From assembly GCA_903879875.1 (NCBI GenBank), contig CAIRNC010000269.1, positions 1-7,864 of the forward strand: a DNA stretch of 7,864 nt. The letters run 5' to 3'. The notes beneath the pieces were generated by a model. That model searched no databases. It was not told the origin of the DNA and worked only from the letters and a program-made list of their open reading frames with translations. A program made the translations under genes and the position numbers. Source of the stretch: an uncultured Bacteroidota bacterium. GTDB lineage: Bacteria; Bacteroidota; Bacteroidia; Flavobacteriales; Flavobacteriaceae. This document shows, piece by piece, positions 1 through 5,913 of this stretch (position 1 is its first letter; every line of letters starts with the position of its first letter).

Positions 1-35
1 AAAATCAATTTATAATAATTAATAAAAAATTTCAC

Positions 36-1082
36 ATGAAAAATAGAAAAATTAATAAGTCCATTTTTTTAAGTATAGTATTAATAGCATTCTTTATTAT
101 TCCAGTTTTTGCTCAAGATGCAAAGCCATCGCCAACTGTTTTTACAGGAAATATAGATATGTACTACAAATATGATTTCTCACAATTTGATAATAGCAAA
201 ACTAGTTTTACAAAATCTCATGATTCATTTGAATTAGGAATGGCAACAATTAAAGCATCTCACAAATCCGGAAAAGCGGCTGTATTTGTTGATTTGGGAT
301 TTGGAACAAGAGCTTCGGAGTTTACATACACTGATGCTACCACTACTTTTATGATAAAACAATTGTATGTAACATATGATTTTTCTTTTAAATTTAAAGT
401 TACAGCTGGGAGTTTTGCAACGCATATCGGATATGAATTATTAGATGCTGTTGACAACAAAAACTATAGTATGTCTTATGCGTTTACAAATGGCCCATTC
501 TTTAACACTGGAGTGAAAGCCCAATATACATTTGGCAAATATAGCATTATGGCAGGAATTACCAATCCAACAGATTTTAAATCGGCTACAAAAGCTGGTT
601 CTACTCAAAAAACAGTAATTGCACAATTGGGTTATACGGCAGATAGTGGAAGTGTTTTGTTTAATTTCACTTCCGGCAGTTTAAACCCGATTTCTACAAC
701 CAACAAAACTCAATTTGATTTTGTGGCATCAAAAAAAGTAAACGAAAAACTTTCGTTGGGCTTCAACGGAACCTATGCTTATACTACAGACGATATTATA
801 GAAGGAACAAATGCTTGGTTTTCAGTTATTGGTTATGCAAGTTTTGCCGTTAAGAAAAATCTTAGTCTGGCTTATAGAGCAGAATATTTTGATGATAAAG
901 CAAGTGTTATAGGTTTAGGCACAAATGTAATTGCCAACACAATTTCCTTAAACTTCAAAGATGGTAATTTAACTTTTATTCCAGAAATCAGATTGGATAC
1001 AGCGTCCGAAAAAATATTTACAGGCGGTAGTCCAACAAAATCTACTGCTTTTATATTACTAGCTACAACTTATACGTTTTAA
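36..1082 (+). CDS. OmpL-like outer-membrane beta-barrel protein (porin, BBP2-type)
   Basis: Probable outer-membrane porin that would let small solutes cross the outer membrane; the substrate is unknown. The 348-residue product opens with a clear signal peptide: basic residues 2-8, a hydrophobic stretch at about 9-25, and likely signal peptidase I cleavage after A26 (VFA|QD). The rest, about 320 residues, alternates polar and hydrophobic positions in short strands rich in aromatic, Gly, Thr and Ser residues, and ends in a C-terminal Phe (TTYTF), a typical outer-membrane barrel signal. Length and pattern fit the putative beta-barrel porin-2 (OmpL-like) family common in Flavobacteriia. There is no TonB box or plug domain, so it is not a TonB-dependent receptor. 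Only 35 bases of upstream sequence are visible, so the promoter and any operon partners lie outside the window. It ends at a hairpin shared with the convergent minus-strand block. The barrel class is secure; the family name is by recognition only. Confidence 0.85.
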   Translation: MKNRKINKSIFLSIVLIAFFIIPVFAQDAKPSPTVFTGNIDMYYKYDFSQFDNSKTSFTKSHDSFELGMATIKASHKSGKAAVFVDLGFGTRASEFTYTDATTTFMIKQLYVTYDFSFKFKVTAGSFATHIGYELLDAVDNKNYSMSYAFTNGPFFNTGVKAQYTFGKYSIMAGITNPTDFKSATKAGSTQKTVIAQLGYTADSGSVLFNFTSGSLNPISTTNKTQFDFVASKKVNEKLSLGFNGTYAYTTDDIIEGTNAWFSVIGYASFAVKKNLSLAYRAEYFDDKASVIGLGTNVIANTISLNFKDGNLTFIPEIRLDTASEKIFTGGSPTKSTAFILLATTYTF

Positions 1083-1096
1083 ATAGTGTTAAAAAA

Positions 1097-1126
1097 AAAG
1101 GCTGTCTCAATTAGGATACAGCCTTT
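1097..1126. terminator. Bidirectional intrinsic terminator between convergent genes
   Basis: A nine-base-pair stem (AAAGGCTGT at 1097-1105 with ACAGCCTTT at 1118-1126) encloses a 12-base loop. After one mismatch, T1107-A1116 and C1108-G1115 can also pair. On the plus strand the hairpin is followed by a T-rich run (1124-1136), serving the barrel-protein gene. On the minus strand the A run at 1091-1099 becomes a U run, serving the gene ending at 1148. It sits 14 bases after one stop codon and 21 bases from the other, as expected of a terminator shared by convergent genes. Confidence 0.85.
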
Positions 1127-1147
1127 ATATTTTTTATTCGATTTGCT

Positions 1148-1540
1148 TTAGTCGTTATCTTCTTCTTCATCCTCATCATCTACATCGTCTGAAAAATCTT
1201 CTTCATCTGAATCGAAATCAGGTTTGTCTAAATTTTCATCCTCCTCCTCTTCTTCACCAATACTCTCATCATCATCTAAATCAACGCCTTTTATTGCTTC
1301 TAATGGAACAATTATATCGTCATCCTCATCAAAATTAATGATTCTGTCCGATAATTTAGTACTAATTTTTACTAAATAAATAGTGTCTTCCGTACGAACT
1401 TCTACTGCTTCGATGGATTCGTTTTTATGGTTTTTAAATCGGATAATATTGGAATCATCATATCCGTCAGGGAATTTATCTACCAAAAGGTTTAAAATTT
1501 CATTGGTTAATTTGGCGTAATCAACAATAACTCTTTTCAT
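1148..1540 (-). CDS. Small hyperacidic protein of unknown function, downstream of the deoxyhypusine-synthase-like gene
   Basis: I do not recognise a characterised family. The 130-residue product has two parts. Residues 1-80 look like a small folded domain with mixed helix and strand pattern (MKRVIVDYAK start; EAVEVRTEDTIYLVKIS at 44-60). Residues 87-130 are low complexity: 30 of 44 are Asp or Glu, with a single basic residue (K106). There is no signal peptide or membrane segment, so it is probably cytoplasmic. The start lies nine bases after the stop of the deoxyhypusine-synthase-like gene, so the two are almost certainly co-transcribed, and the shared terminator follows its stop. From memory, similar acidic proteins in Flavobacteriia are sometimes labelled DNA primase; nothing here supports that, as no zinc-finger or TOPRIM motif is visible. 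Binding of polyamines or basic proteins by the acidic tail is possible but is inference. The reading frame is secure, the function open. Confidence 0.8.
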   Translation of the reverse strand: MKRVIVDYAKLTNEILNLLVDKFPDGYDDSNIIRFKNHKNESIEAVEVRTEDTIYLVKISTKLSDRIINFDEDDDIIVPLEAIKGVDLDDDESIGEEEEEDENLDKPDFDSDEEDFSDDVDDEDEEEDND

Positions 1541-1549
1541 AAAATAATA

Positions 1550-2524
1550 TTATAAATCTAATAAGTAAGCAAAAATTAATGGAGCAACAATTGTTGCATC
1601 GGATTCAATGATGAATTTTGGTGTATGAATATCTAATTTACCCCAGGTAATTTTTTCATTTGGAACAGCTCCAGAATAAGAACCATAACTGGTTGTAGAA
1701 TCCGAAATTTGACAAAAATAACTCCAAAATGGAATGTCATGCATTTCCATATCTTGATAAAGCATTGGCACAACACAAATTGGGAAATCACCAGCAATTC
1801 CTCCTCCTATTTGAAAGAAGCCAATTCCTTTTCCTTCAGAATTTTTTGGATACCAATCAGCCAACCACATCATGTATTCAATACCGCTTTTTGTAGTTGT
1901 AGGCTTAAATTCTCCTTTTATACAATAGGAAGCAAAAATATTTCCCATTGTACTGTCTTCCCAACCTGGAACAACTATAGGCAAGTTTTTTTCTGCGGCA
2001 GCTACCATCCAAGAATCTTTTGGATCAATTTCATAGTATTGTTCTAATACCCCTGAATTCAACATTTGATACATAAATTCATGTGGAAAATAACGTTCTC
2101 CCGATTTATCTGCTTTATTCCAAATATGGAATAAATGAGATTGTAATCTTCTAAAGGCTTCTTCTTCGGGAATGCATGTATCAGTAACTCTATTATAATG
2201 ATTCTCTAATAAATCCCATTCGTCTTGTGGACTCAAATCTCTATAATTCGGAACTCTTTTATATGAATTATGAGCCACTAGGTTCATAATATCTTCTTCT
2301 AGGTTGGCACCCGTACAAGAAATAATATGTACTTTGTCTTGACGAATCATTTCGGCTAAAGATTTACCTAATTCAGCAGTACTCATAGCGCCACCAAGAC
2401 TAATCATCATTTTTCCGTTTTCTAATAAATGTTGCTCATATCCTTTGGCAGCATCTACTAGTGCAGCAGCATTAAAGTGAAGATAATTCTTTTCAATAAA
2501 CTGACTTATTGGTCCTTTGCTCAT
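1550..2524 (-). CDS. Deoxyhypusine-synthase-family protein (probable polyamine aminobutyltransferase)
   Basis: Eukaryotic deoxyhypusine synthase moves an aminobutyl group from spermidine to a lysine of eIF5A using NAD. Bacteria lack that target, and some bacterial homologues are known to act on free amines, for example as homospermidine synthases, so a role in polyamine synthesis is likely. The 324-residue product carries the NAD-site motifs SLGGAMSTAELG (42-53) and SCTGANLEED (69-78), a glycine-rich GGGIAGD (240-246), and the C-terminal active-site segment GSYSG..PNEKITWGK (281-296). K296 aligns with the catalytic Lys329 of the human enzyme, with Trp294 and Glu290 also kept. Three positions that bind spermidine in the human enzyme appear changed (Asn195, Asp246, Tyr283), so the substrate probably differs. 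At 324 residues it is somewhat shorter than the human protein. It has a promoter-like site upstream, follows speA by 129 bases and precedes the acidic-protein gene by nine. The family is secure; the reaction is inferred. Confidence 0.9.
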   Translation of the reverse strand: MSKGPISQFIEKNYLHFNAAALVDAAKGYEQHLLENGKMMISLGGAMSTAELGKSLAEMIRQDKVHIISCTGANLEEDIMNLVAHNSYKRVPNYRDLSPQDEWDLLENHYNRVTDTCIPEEEAFRRLQSHLFHIWNKADKSGERYFPHEFMYQMLNSGVLEQYYEIDPKDSWMVAAAEKNLPIVVPGWEDSTMGNIFASYCIKGEFKPTTTKSGIEYMMWLADWYPKNSEGKGIGFFQIGGGIAGDFPICVVPMLYQDMEMHDIPFWSYFCQISDSTTSYGSYSGAVPNEKITWGKLDIHTPKFIIESDATIVAPLIFAYLLDL

Positions 2525-2560
2525 TATATTTTTTACTATTTATGATTCTTGTTTGAAAGC

Positions 2561-2591
2561 CAAAGAAAAACTATTTTTCCAAAATTTCAAA
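2561..2591 (-). promoter_or_regulatory. Bacteroidota-type promoter for the deoxyhypusine-synthase-like gene
   Basis: Read on the minus strand, TTTG (2591-2588) is followed after exactly 19 bases by TTTCTTTG (2568-2561). This matches the TTTG / TAnnTTTG arrangement of Bacteroidota sigma factors with one mismatch in the second box. Transcription would start near 2555, leaving a leader of about 30 bases before the ATG at 2524. It suggests that the second and third genes of the polyamine block can be transcribed independently of speA. Assigned by eye only. Confidence 0.5.
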
Positions 2592-2653
2592 CTGTTTTTT
2601 TTAAATTTTCATTACTATTTTTTATAGTGCTAAAAATCCACTTGTTATTGTCT

Positions 2654-4054
2654 TTATTTCTTAGCGTAACCCAATATTTTCAACACATCTTCAGAAGTTT
2701 GTTGCTCTGAAAACACTTCTGTTGCTAGAATACCATTTTCGTCTCGATCAATTAATATATGCTTGGGTTGCGGAATCAAGCAGTGATGCAATCCTCCGTA
2801 ACCACCAATCGTTTCTTGATAAGCGCCTGTGTTAAAAAAACCGATATACAAAGGTTTTTCTTTACTATACCGTGGCAAATAAATGGCATTCATATTTTGT
2901 TCCGAATTGTAATAGTCATCACTATCACAAGTCATTCCGCCAAGCAAAACTCTTTCGTAAGTATCATTCCAACGGTTGATAGCCAACATAATAAATCGTT
3001 TATTTATTGCCCAAGTGTCCGGAAGTGTTGTGATAAATGAAGAATCTATCATATTCCATTTCTCTCTATCATTTTGCTGTTTTTGATACAAAATTTGATA
3101 AATAGCGCCGCCGCTTTCGCCAACTGTAAACGAACCAAATTCGGTAAAAATATGAGGAACATCAACCTCAGCTTCATCACAAGCTATTTTAATTTGATTG
3201 ATGATTTCATCAATCATGTATTGATAATCATATTCAAAAGTCAATGAATTTTTAATAGGAAAACCTCCGCCAATGTTCAAACTGTCGAGCGTTGGACATT
3301 CTTTTTTTAATGCCACATATACTTTGATACATTTTACCAATTCGTTCCAATAATAGGCATTATCGTTAATTCCTGTATTGATAAAAAAGTGCAACATTTT
3401 GAGTTCCAATTTTTTATTTTCCTGAATTTGCTTTTTGTAAAATTGAACAATATTTTTGTACCCAATTCCTAATCTAGAGGTGTAAAACTCGAATTTTGGT
3501 TCTTCTTCCGCAGCAATTCTAATTCCAATTTTGAATTTCTTTTTAATCTGTGCTTGAAGCAAATCGAGCTCTTCATAATTATCAATAATTGGAATTGCAT
3601 TTTTATGACCATTATTAATCAAACGGGCAATGTTTTCAATGTATTGATCTCTTTTAAATCCGTTACAAATAACAAAAGTACTTTTGTTAATTTTACCGTT
3701 TTCCAATAGATTTTCAACAATATTAATATCAAAAGCTGATGAAGTTTCTATGTGAATATTGTTTTTAAAAGCTTCGTTCATTATGTATTCAAAATGAGAA
3801 CTTTTAGTACAATAGCAATAATAATATTTGCCCTCATACTTATTTTTTTCCATCGATTTACGAAACCAACTTTTAGCTTTACCTATATTATTTGAAATCT
3901 GAGGTAAATAGGTGAATTTTAAAGGTGTCCCGTATTGCTCCACTAATTTCATCAAATCAATATGATGAAATTCTAAATTATCTTTGTTAAGTGTGAACTC
4001 TTCTTGAGGAAAATAATAGGTTTGATTAATTAAATCGAAATATTTTGTATTCAT
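2654..4054 (-). CDS. speA: Arginine decarboxylase, PLP-dependent, alanine-racemase fold
   Basis: Likely decarboxylates L-arginine to agmatine, the first step of arginine-based polyamine synthesis, in the cytoplasm. The 466-residue product shows the layout of fold-III (alanine-racemase-like) decarboxylases: an N-terminal barrel with the probable PLP lysine K84 in YCTKSS, a conserved LHFF segment (221-224), a glycine-rich phosphate-binding loop IGGGFP (261-266), the Glu region TEFGSFTVGESG (304-315), and a C-terminal domain with a probable active-site Cys376 in GMTCDSDD (373-380) and FNTGAYQ (407-413). It is much shorter than the roughly 630-660-residue SpeA of E. coli and matches the compact form I associate with Flavobacteriia. 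Diaminopimelate and ornithine decarboxylases share the fold, but overall motifs and the neighbouring deoxyhypusine-synthase-like gene favour arginine. The ATG at 4054 follows a leader with a promoter-like site at 4280-4311. No agmatinase follows. Family secure; arginine specificity likely. Confidence 0.88.
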   Translation of the reverse strand: MNTKYFDLINQTYYFPQEEFTLNKDNLEFHHIDLMKLVEQYGTPLKFTYLPQISNNIGKAKSWFRKSMEKNKYEGKYYYCYCTKSSHFEYIMNEAFKNNIHIETSSAFDINIVENLLENGKINKSTFVICNGFKRDQYIENIARLINNGHKNAIPIIDNYEELDLLQAQIKKKFKIGIRIAAEEEPKFEFYTSRLGIGYKNIVQFYKKQIQENKKLELKMLHFFINTGINDNAYYWNELVKCIKVYVALKKECPTLDSLNIGGGFPIKNSLTFEYDYQYMIDEIINQIKIACDEAEVDVPHIFTEFGSFTVGESGGAIYQILYQKQQNDREKWNMIDSSFITTLPDTWAINKRFIMLAINRWNDTYERVLLGGMTCDSDDYYNSEQNMNAIYLPRYSKEKPLYIGFFNTGAYQETIGGYGGLHHCLIPQPKHILIDRDENGILATEVFSEQQTSEDVLKILGYAKK

Positions 4055-4068
4055 TGTTTTTCATGGTT

Positions 4069-4100
4069 TTAGATTAAAAAGTAATAAAATTAAAATCTAA
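4069..4100 (-). repeat. A+T-rich inverted repeat in the speA leader
   Basis: TTAGATT (4069-4075) and AATCTAA (4094-4100) are perfect seven-base inverted repeats separated by 18 bases. On the speA transcript the hairpin would lie 15 bases before the start codon and just after the stop of the possible leader reading frame. The stem has only one G-C pair, so it would be weak alone. It could be a protein-binding site, a translation-control element, or chance in A+T-rich DNA. Confidence 0.25.
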
Positions 4101-4103
4101 TTT

Positions 4104-4277
4104 TCAAACCCGAATATTGGCAAATACAATAAGTAATTTTTCGTTGAAATTGGTGAAATGATGAAAAACACTAAAATTTAAAGTGGCATTGTAACCAAAA
4201 AAAGGCGTATTGTTATAGCTGTCTTTTGGGCTATTGATAAAAAAAATGGGAGCGATATAGTTACTTTTATTCATCAT
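4104..4277 (-). CDS. Possible 57-residue leader reading frame upstream of speA
   Basis: An ATG ATG pair at 4277-4272 opens a frame of 57 codons ending in TGA at 4104, in the 223-base leader of speA. The product would begin MMNKSNYIAPIFFI, is rich in Phe, Asn and Tyr, has no signal peptide, and ends ANIRV with its only arginine at the penultimate position. I recognise no family. The frame starts at or beside the predicted transcription start of the promoter at 4280-4311, so the message would be leaderless, and no ribosome-binding site is visible. It ends four bases before the inverted repeat preceding speA. It could be a regulatory leader peptide, a small orphan gene, or a chance open frame. 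Its survival without stops in very A+T-rich DNA is mildly in its favour, but not proof. Confidence 0.22.
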   Translation of the reverse strand: MMNKSNYIAPIFFINSPKDSYNNTPFFGYNATLNFSVFHHFTNFNEKLLIVFANIRV

Positions 4278-4279
4278 GG

Positions 4280-4311
4280 CAAATGTAAAAAATAATATAA
4301 TCGAAATGCAA
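4280..4311 (-). promoter_or_regulatory. Bacteroidota-type promoter, probably for speA
   Basis: On the minus strand TACATTTG (4287-4280) is an exact match to the Bacteroidota minus-7 consensus TAnnTTTG. A TTG (4311-4309) lies 21 bases further upstream, within the 17-23-base range I recall for Flavobacterium promoters. Transcription would start near 4275, giving speA a leader of about 220 bases, long enough for regulation. It is the best promoter match seen in the 463-base gap between speA and the ketoacyl synthase gene. Confidence 0.5.
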
Positions 4312-4517
4312 CCCTTTTGTCAAAAAAAAAGCACAATTTGTAATTTTAAAAAAAGCATGGGAATGAATTCATTATCAACTTCTTGTGTCATTTGAAGTTT
4401 TGATGAATATTAAAGTGAGTTTAAAAAATATCCCTAATTTAAAAAGAGGGCTAAATATTAATTTAAGTAGTATTTTTCGAATCTCAAAAAAAGCATTGAA
4501 ATTCAAATCTTTATCTC
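4312..4517. other. A+T-rich spacer with no recognised gene
   Basis: This remainder of the gap between speA and the ketoacyl-ACP synthase gene shows no convincing gene. A 46-codon plus-strand frame (4403-4543) encodes a very basic peptide but runs into the opposite-strand coding region and lacks promoter or ribosome-site support. No good hairpin terminator follows the ketoacyl synthase stop. A four-base CCCT/AGGG pairing at about 4432-4449 is too weak to call, so transcription might run on towards speA. Confidence 0.5.
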
Positions 4518-5576
4518 TTAATAGCGGTAAACAAAAGCATTAATATTCATCCCTGCTCCTACCGAAGCAAAAATAACTATATCGCCTTTATGAAGATCTT
4601 GGTTTTCAATTTTTCCGCTCGTAAGTAAATCAAAAAGTGTAGGAATTGTAGCCACACTACTGTTGCCTAAATGTGCAATACTCATTGGCATAATCCCTTT
4701 AGGCATGGTTTTATCGTATAATTTATAAAAACGTTGTACAATAGCCTCGTCCATTTTTTCATTGGCTTGATGAATAAGCACTTTTTTTACATTATCAATA
4801 GCAATACCACTTTTATCCAAACAACTTTTCATCGCTAATGGCACATTATTTAAAGCAAATTCATAAATTTTTCTGCCGTGCATTTTGATATAATTGATAT
4901 CCTGATTTAGATTTTTATTATATGAAGGGCCATAAAATAAATATTCCGATTCATCTAACGAATAAGTAGCATTTTCAAAAGCTATTAAACCTGTTTCATC
5001 ATCCGATGCTTCAAGAACAGACGCTCCAGCACCATCGGCATAAATCATACTGTCTCTATCGTGAGCGTCAACTACTCTAGAAAGTGTTTCTGCTCCAATA
5101 ACCAAACAACGTTTTGCCATTCCTGATTTAATAAAAGCATTCGCTTGTAGTACCCCTTGAATCCATCCAGGACAACCAAAAAGCATATCAAATGCAACAC
5201 AATTTGGATTTTTTATTTGTAGTTTATGCTTTACTTTAGAAGCTAAACTTGGCAACATATTGGACTGATTTGTACCGAATTTCACATCTCCAAAATTATG
5301 TGCTACAATGATATAGTCTAAAGTTTCACGGTCAATATTTGCATTTTGAATGGCTTTTTCAGCAGCAAAAAATGCGATATTAGAGGTAACTAAATCTTCA
5401 TTTACATAACGTCGCTCTTCAATTCCGGTAATATTTTTAAATTTCCCAATAACAATTTCTGTTGCGTGTCCAAAGGGAGTTCCATCTTCATTTAGAAAAA
5501 CATGTTGGTCAAAATCGGTATTGGCAACTTTTATTTCAGGAATGTAACTTCCGATTCCTGTTATTTTAATATTCAT
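4518..5576 (-). CDS. 3-oxoacyl-ACP synthase III family protein (FabH-like ketosynthase)
   Basis: A thiolase-fold enzyme that would condense an acyl-CoA or acyl-ACP starter with malonyl-ACP in the cytoplasm. The 352-residue product contains the complete FabH triad: Cys135 in FGCPGW (133-138), His269 in HQAN (269-272), and Asn305 in LGNSS (304-307 region), followed by the glycine loop SVGAGMN (338-344). YADGAGA (179-185) is also typical. It is longer than the roughly 317-residue E. coli FabH, mainly through extra sequence near residues 20-60 before GIEERR. In Flavobacteriia the housekeeping fabH usually lies near rpmF and acc genes; none are here, so this is probably an additional copy with a specialised starter or product. 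Alternatives include a DarB-like or BioZ-like role, though no matching pathway genes are visible. The ATG at 5576 gives the normal N-terminus (MNIKITGIGSYIPE). No strong promoter was found. Family secure; specific role unknown. Confidence 0.9.
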   Translation of the reverse strand: MNIKITGIGSYIPEIKVANTDFDQHVFLNEDGTPFGHATEIVIGKFKNITGIEERRYVNEDLVTSNIAFFAAEKAIQNANIDRETLDYIIVAHNFGDVKFGTNQSNMLPSLASKVKHKLQIKNPNCVAFDMLFGCPGWIQGVLQANAFIKSGMAKRCLVIGAETLSRVVDAHDRDSMIYADGAGASVLEASDDETGLIAFENATYSLDESEYLFYGPSYNKNLNQDINYIKMHGRKIYEFALNNVPLAMKSCLDKSGIAIDNVKKVLIHQANEKMDEAIVQRFYKLYDKTMPKGIMPMSIAHLGNSSVATIPTLFDLLTSGKIENQDLHKGDIVIFASVGAGMNINAFVYRY

Positions 5577-5598
5577 AGGAAAGTTGATGTGATAATTT

Positions 5599-5639
5599 AT
5601 GCTAAATTAAAGATAATAATTGAAACTGAATGCTAAATT
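5599..5639. repeat. Ten-base direct repeat upstream of the ketoacyl synthase gene
   Basis: ATGCTAAATT occurs at 5599-5608 and again at 5630-5639, 31 bases apart, close to three helical turns. The related half-site AGCAT appears inverted at 5650-5654. The pair lies 23-63 bases before the start codon at 5576, where an operator would be expected. In such A+T-rich DNA a ten-base repeat could arise by chance, so this is only a candidate regulatory site. Confidence 0.25.
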
Positions 5640-5877
5640 TAGATTGGACAGCATAAAATTGTGAAATAAATGAATATTTAGGTTCAAAATAATGAATATT
5701 TCATTTTAGTTAAAAAATAATTCCTTTTAAGTATCTTTATTACTGTAAAAGCTAAGCTTACAGATTATAATATTCTGAAAAAGGAGACTAATGAATTTAA
5801 TTATTTAAATATACAATCCGAAATCGAACAGTTAAAACAAATCTAATTTCATGAACCTACAAACCACTTCAAATCAC

Positions 5878-5885
5878 TATTTTTG
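5878..5885 (+). promoter_or_regulatory. Minus-7 promoter box for the FAD oxidoreductase gene
   Basis: TATTTTTG matches TAnnTTTG exactly and lies 28 bases before the ATG at 5914, giving a short leader of about 20-25 bases. No clear TTG box lies 17-23 bases upstream, which weakens the call. Confidence 0.35.
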
Positions 5886-5913
5886 CGGTTTACAATATAG
5901 TAATTGATTTAAA

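Larger units (their letters stand above)
5577..5913. other. Divergent intergenic region between ketoacyl synthase and FAD oxidoreductase genes
   Basis: This 337-base spacer separates two divergent genes and should hold both promoters. It contains a ten-base direct repeat near the ketoacyl synthase start (5599-5639), a minus-7-like box for the oxidoreductase (5878-5885), and a promoter-like TATCTTTA at 5732-5739 on the plus strand. Just after that box, CTGTAA (5743-5748) and TTACAG (5758-5763) form a six-base inverted repeat with no U run. One plus-strand frame is free of stops from 5721 to a TAA at 5838-5840 and would end IEQLKQI, but it has no ATG. It may be a gene remnant or chance. No RNA gene was recognised. 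Confidence 0.5.

Noticed and set aside
1148..1540. Annotation of the acidic protein as DNA primase
   Set aside because: No zinc-binding or TOPRIM motif is visible and the length is far too short for a primase; such a label would be a propagated misannotation.
1709..2047. 112-codon plus-strand open frame
   Set aside because: It lies fully inside the deoxyhypusine-synthase-like gene on the opposite strand and its translation resembles no protein; it is a shadow of a conserved coding region.
2614..2628. ACTAT/ATAGT inverted repeat after speA as a possible terminator
   Set aside because: Only five base pairs, four of them A-T, and no U run directly after the stem on the minus strand; read-through to the next gene is more likely.
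4403..4543. Plus-strand 46-codon frame encoding a very basic peptide (begins MNIKVSLKNIPNLKRG)
   Set aside because: It overlaps the 3' end of the ketoacyl synthase gene on the other strand, lacks a promoter box or ribosome site, and its Lys richness is expected from A-rich DNA.
5781..5808. AAGGAGACTAATG resembling a strong ribosome-binding site and start at 5791
   Set aside because: The frame stops after five codons, and Shine-Dalgarno sequences are rarely used in Bacteroidota.
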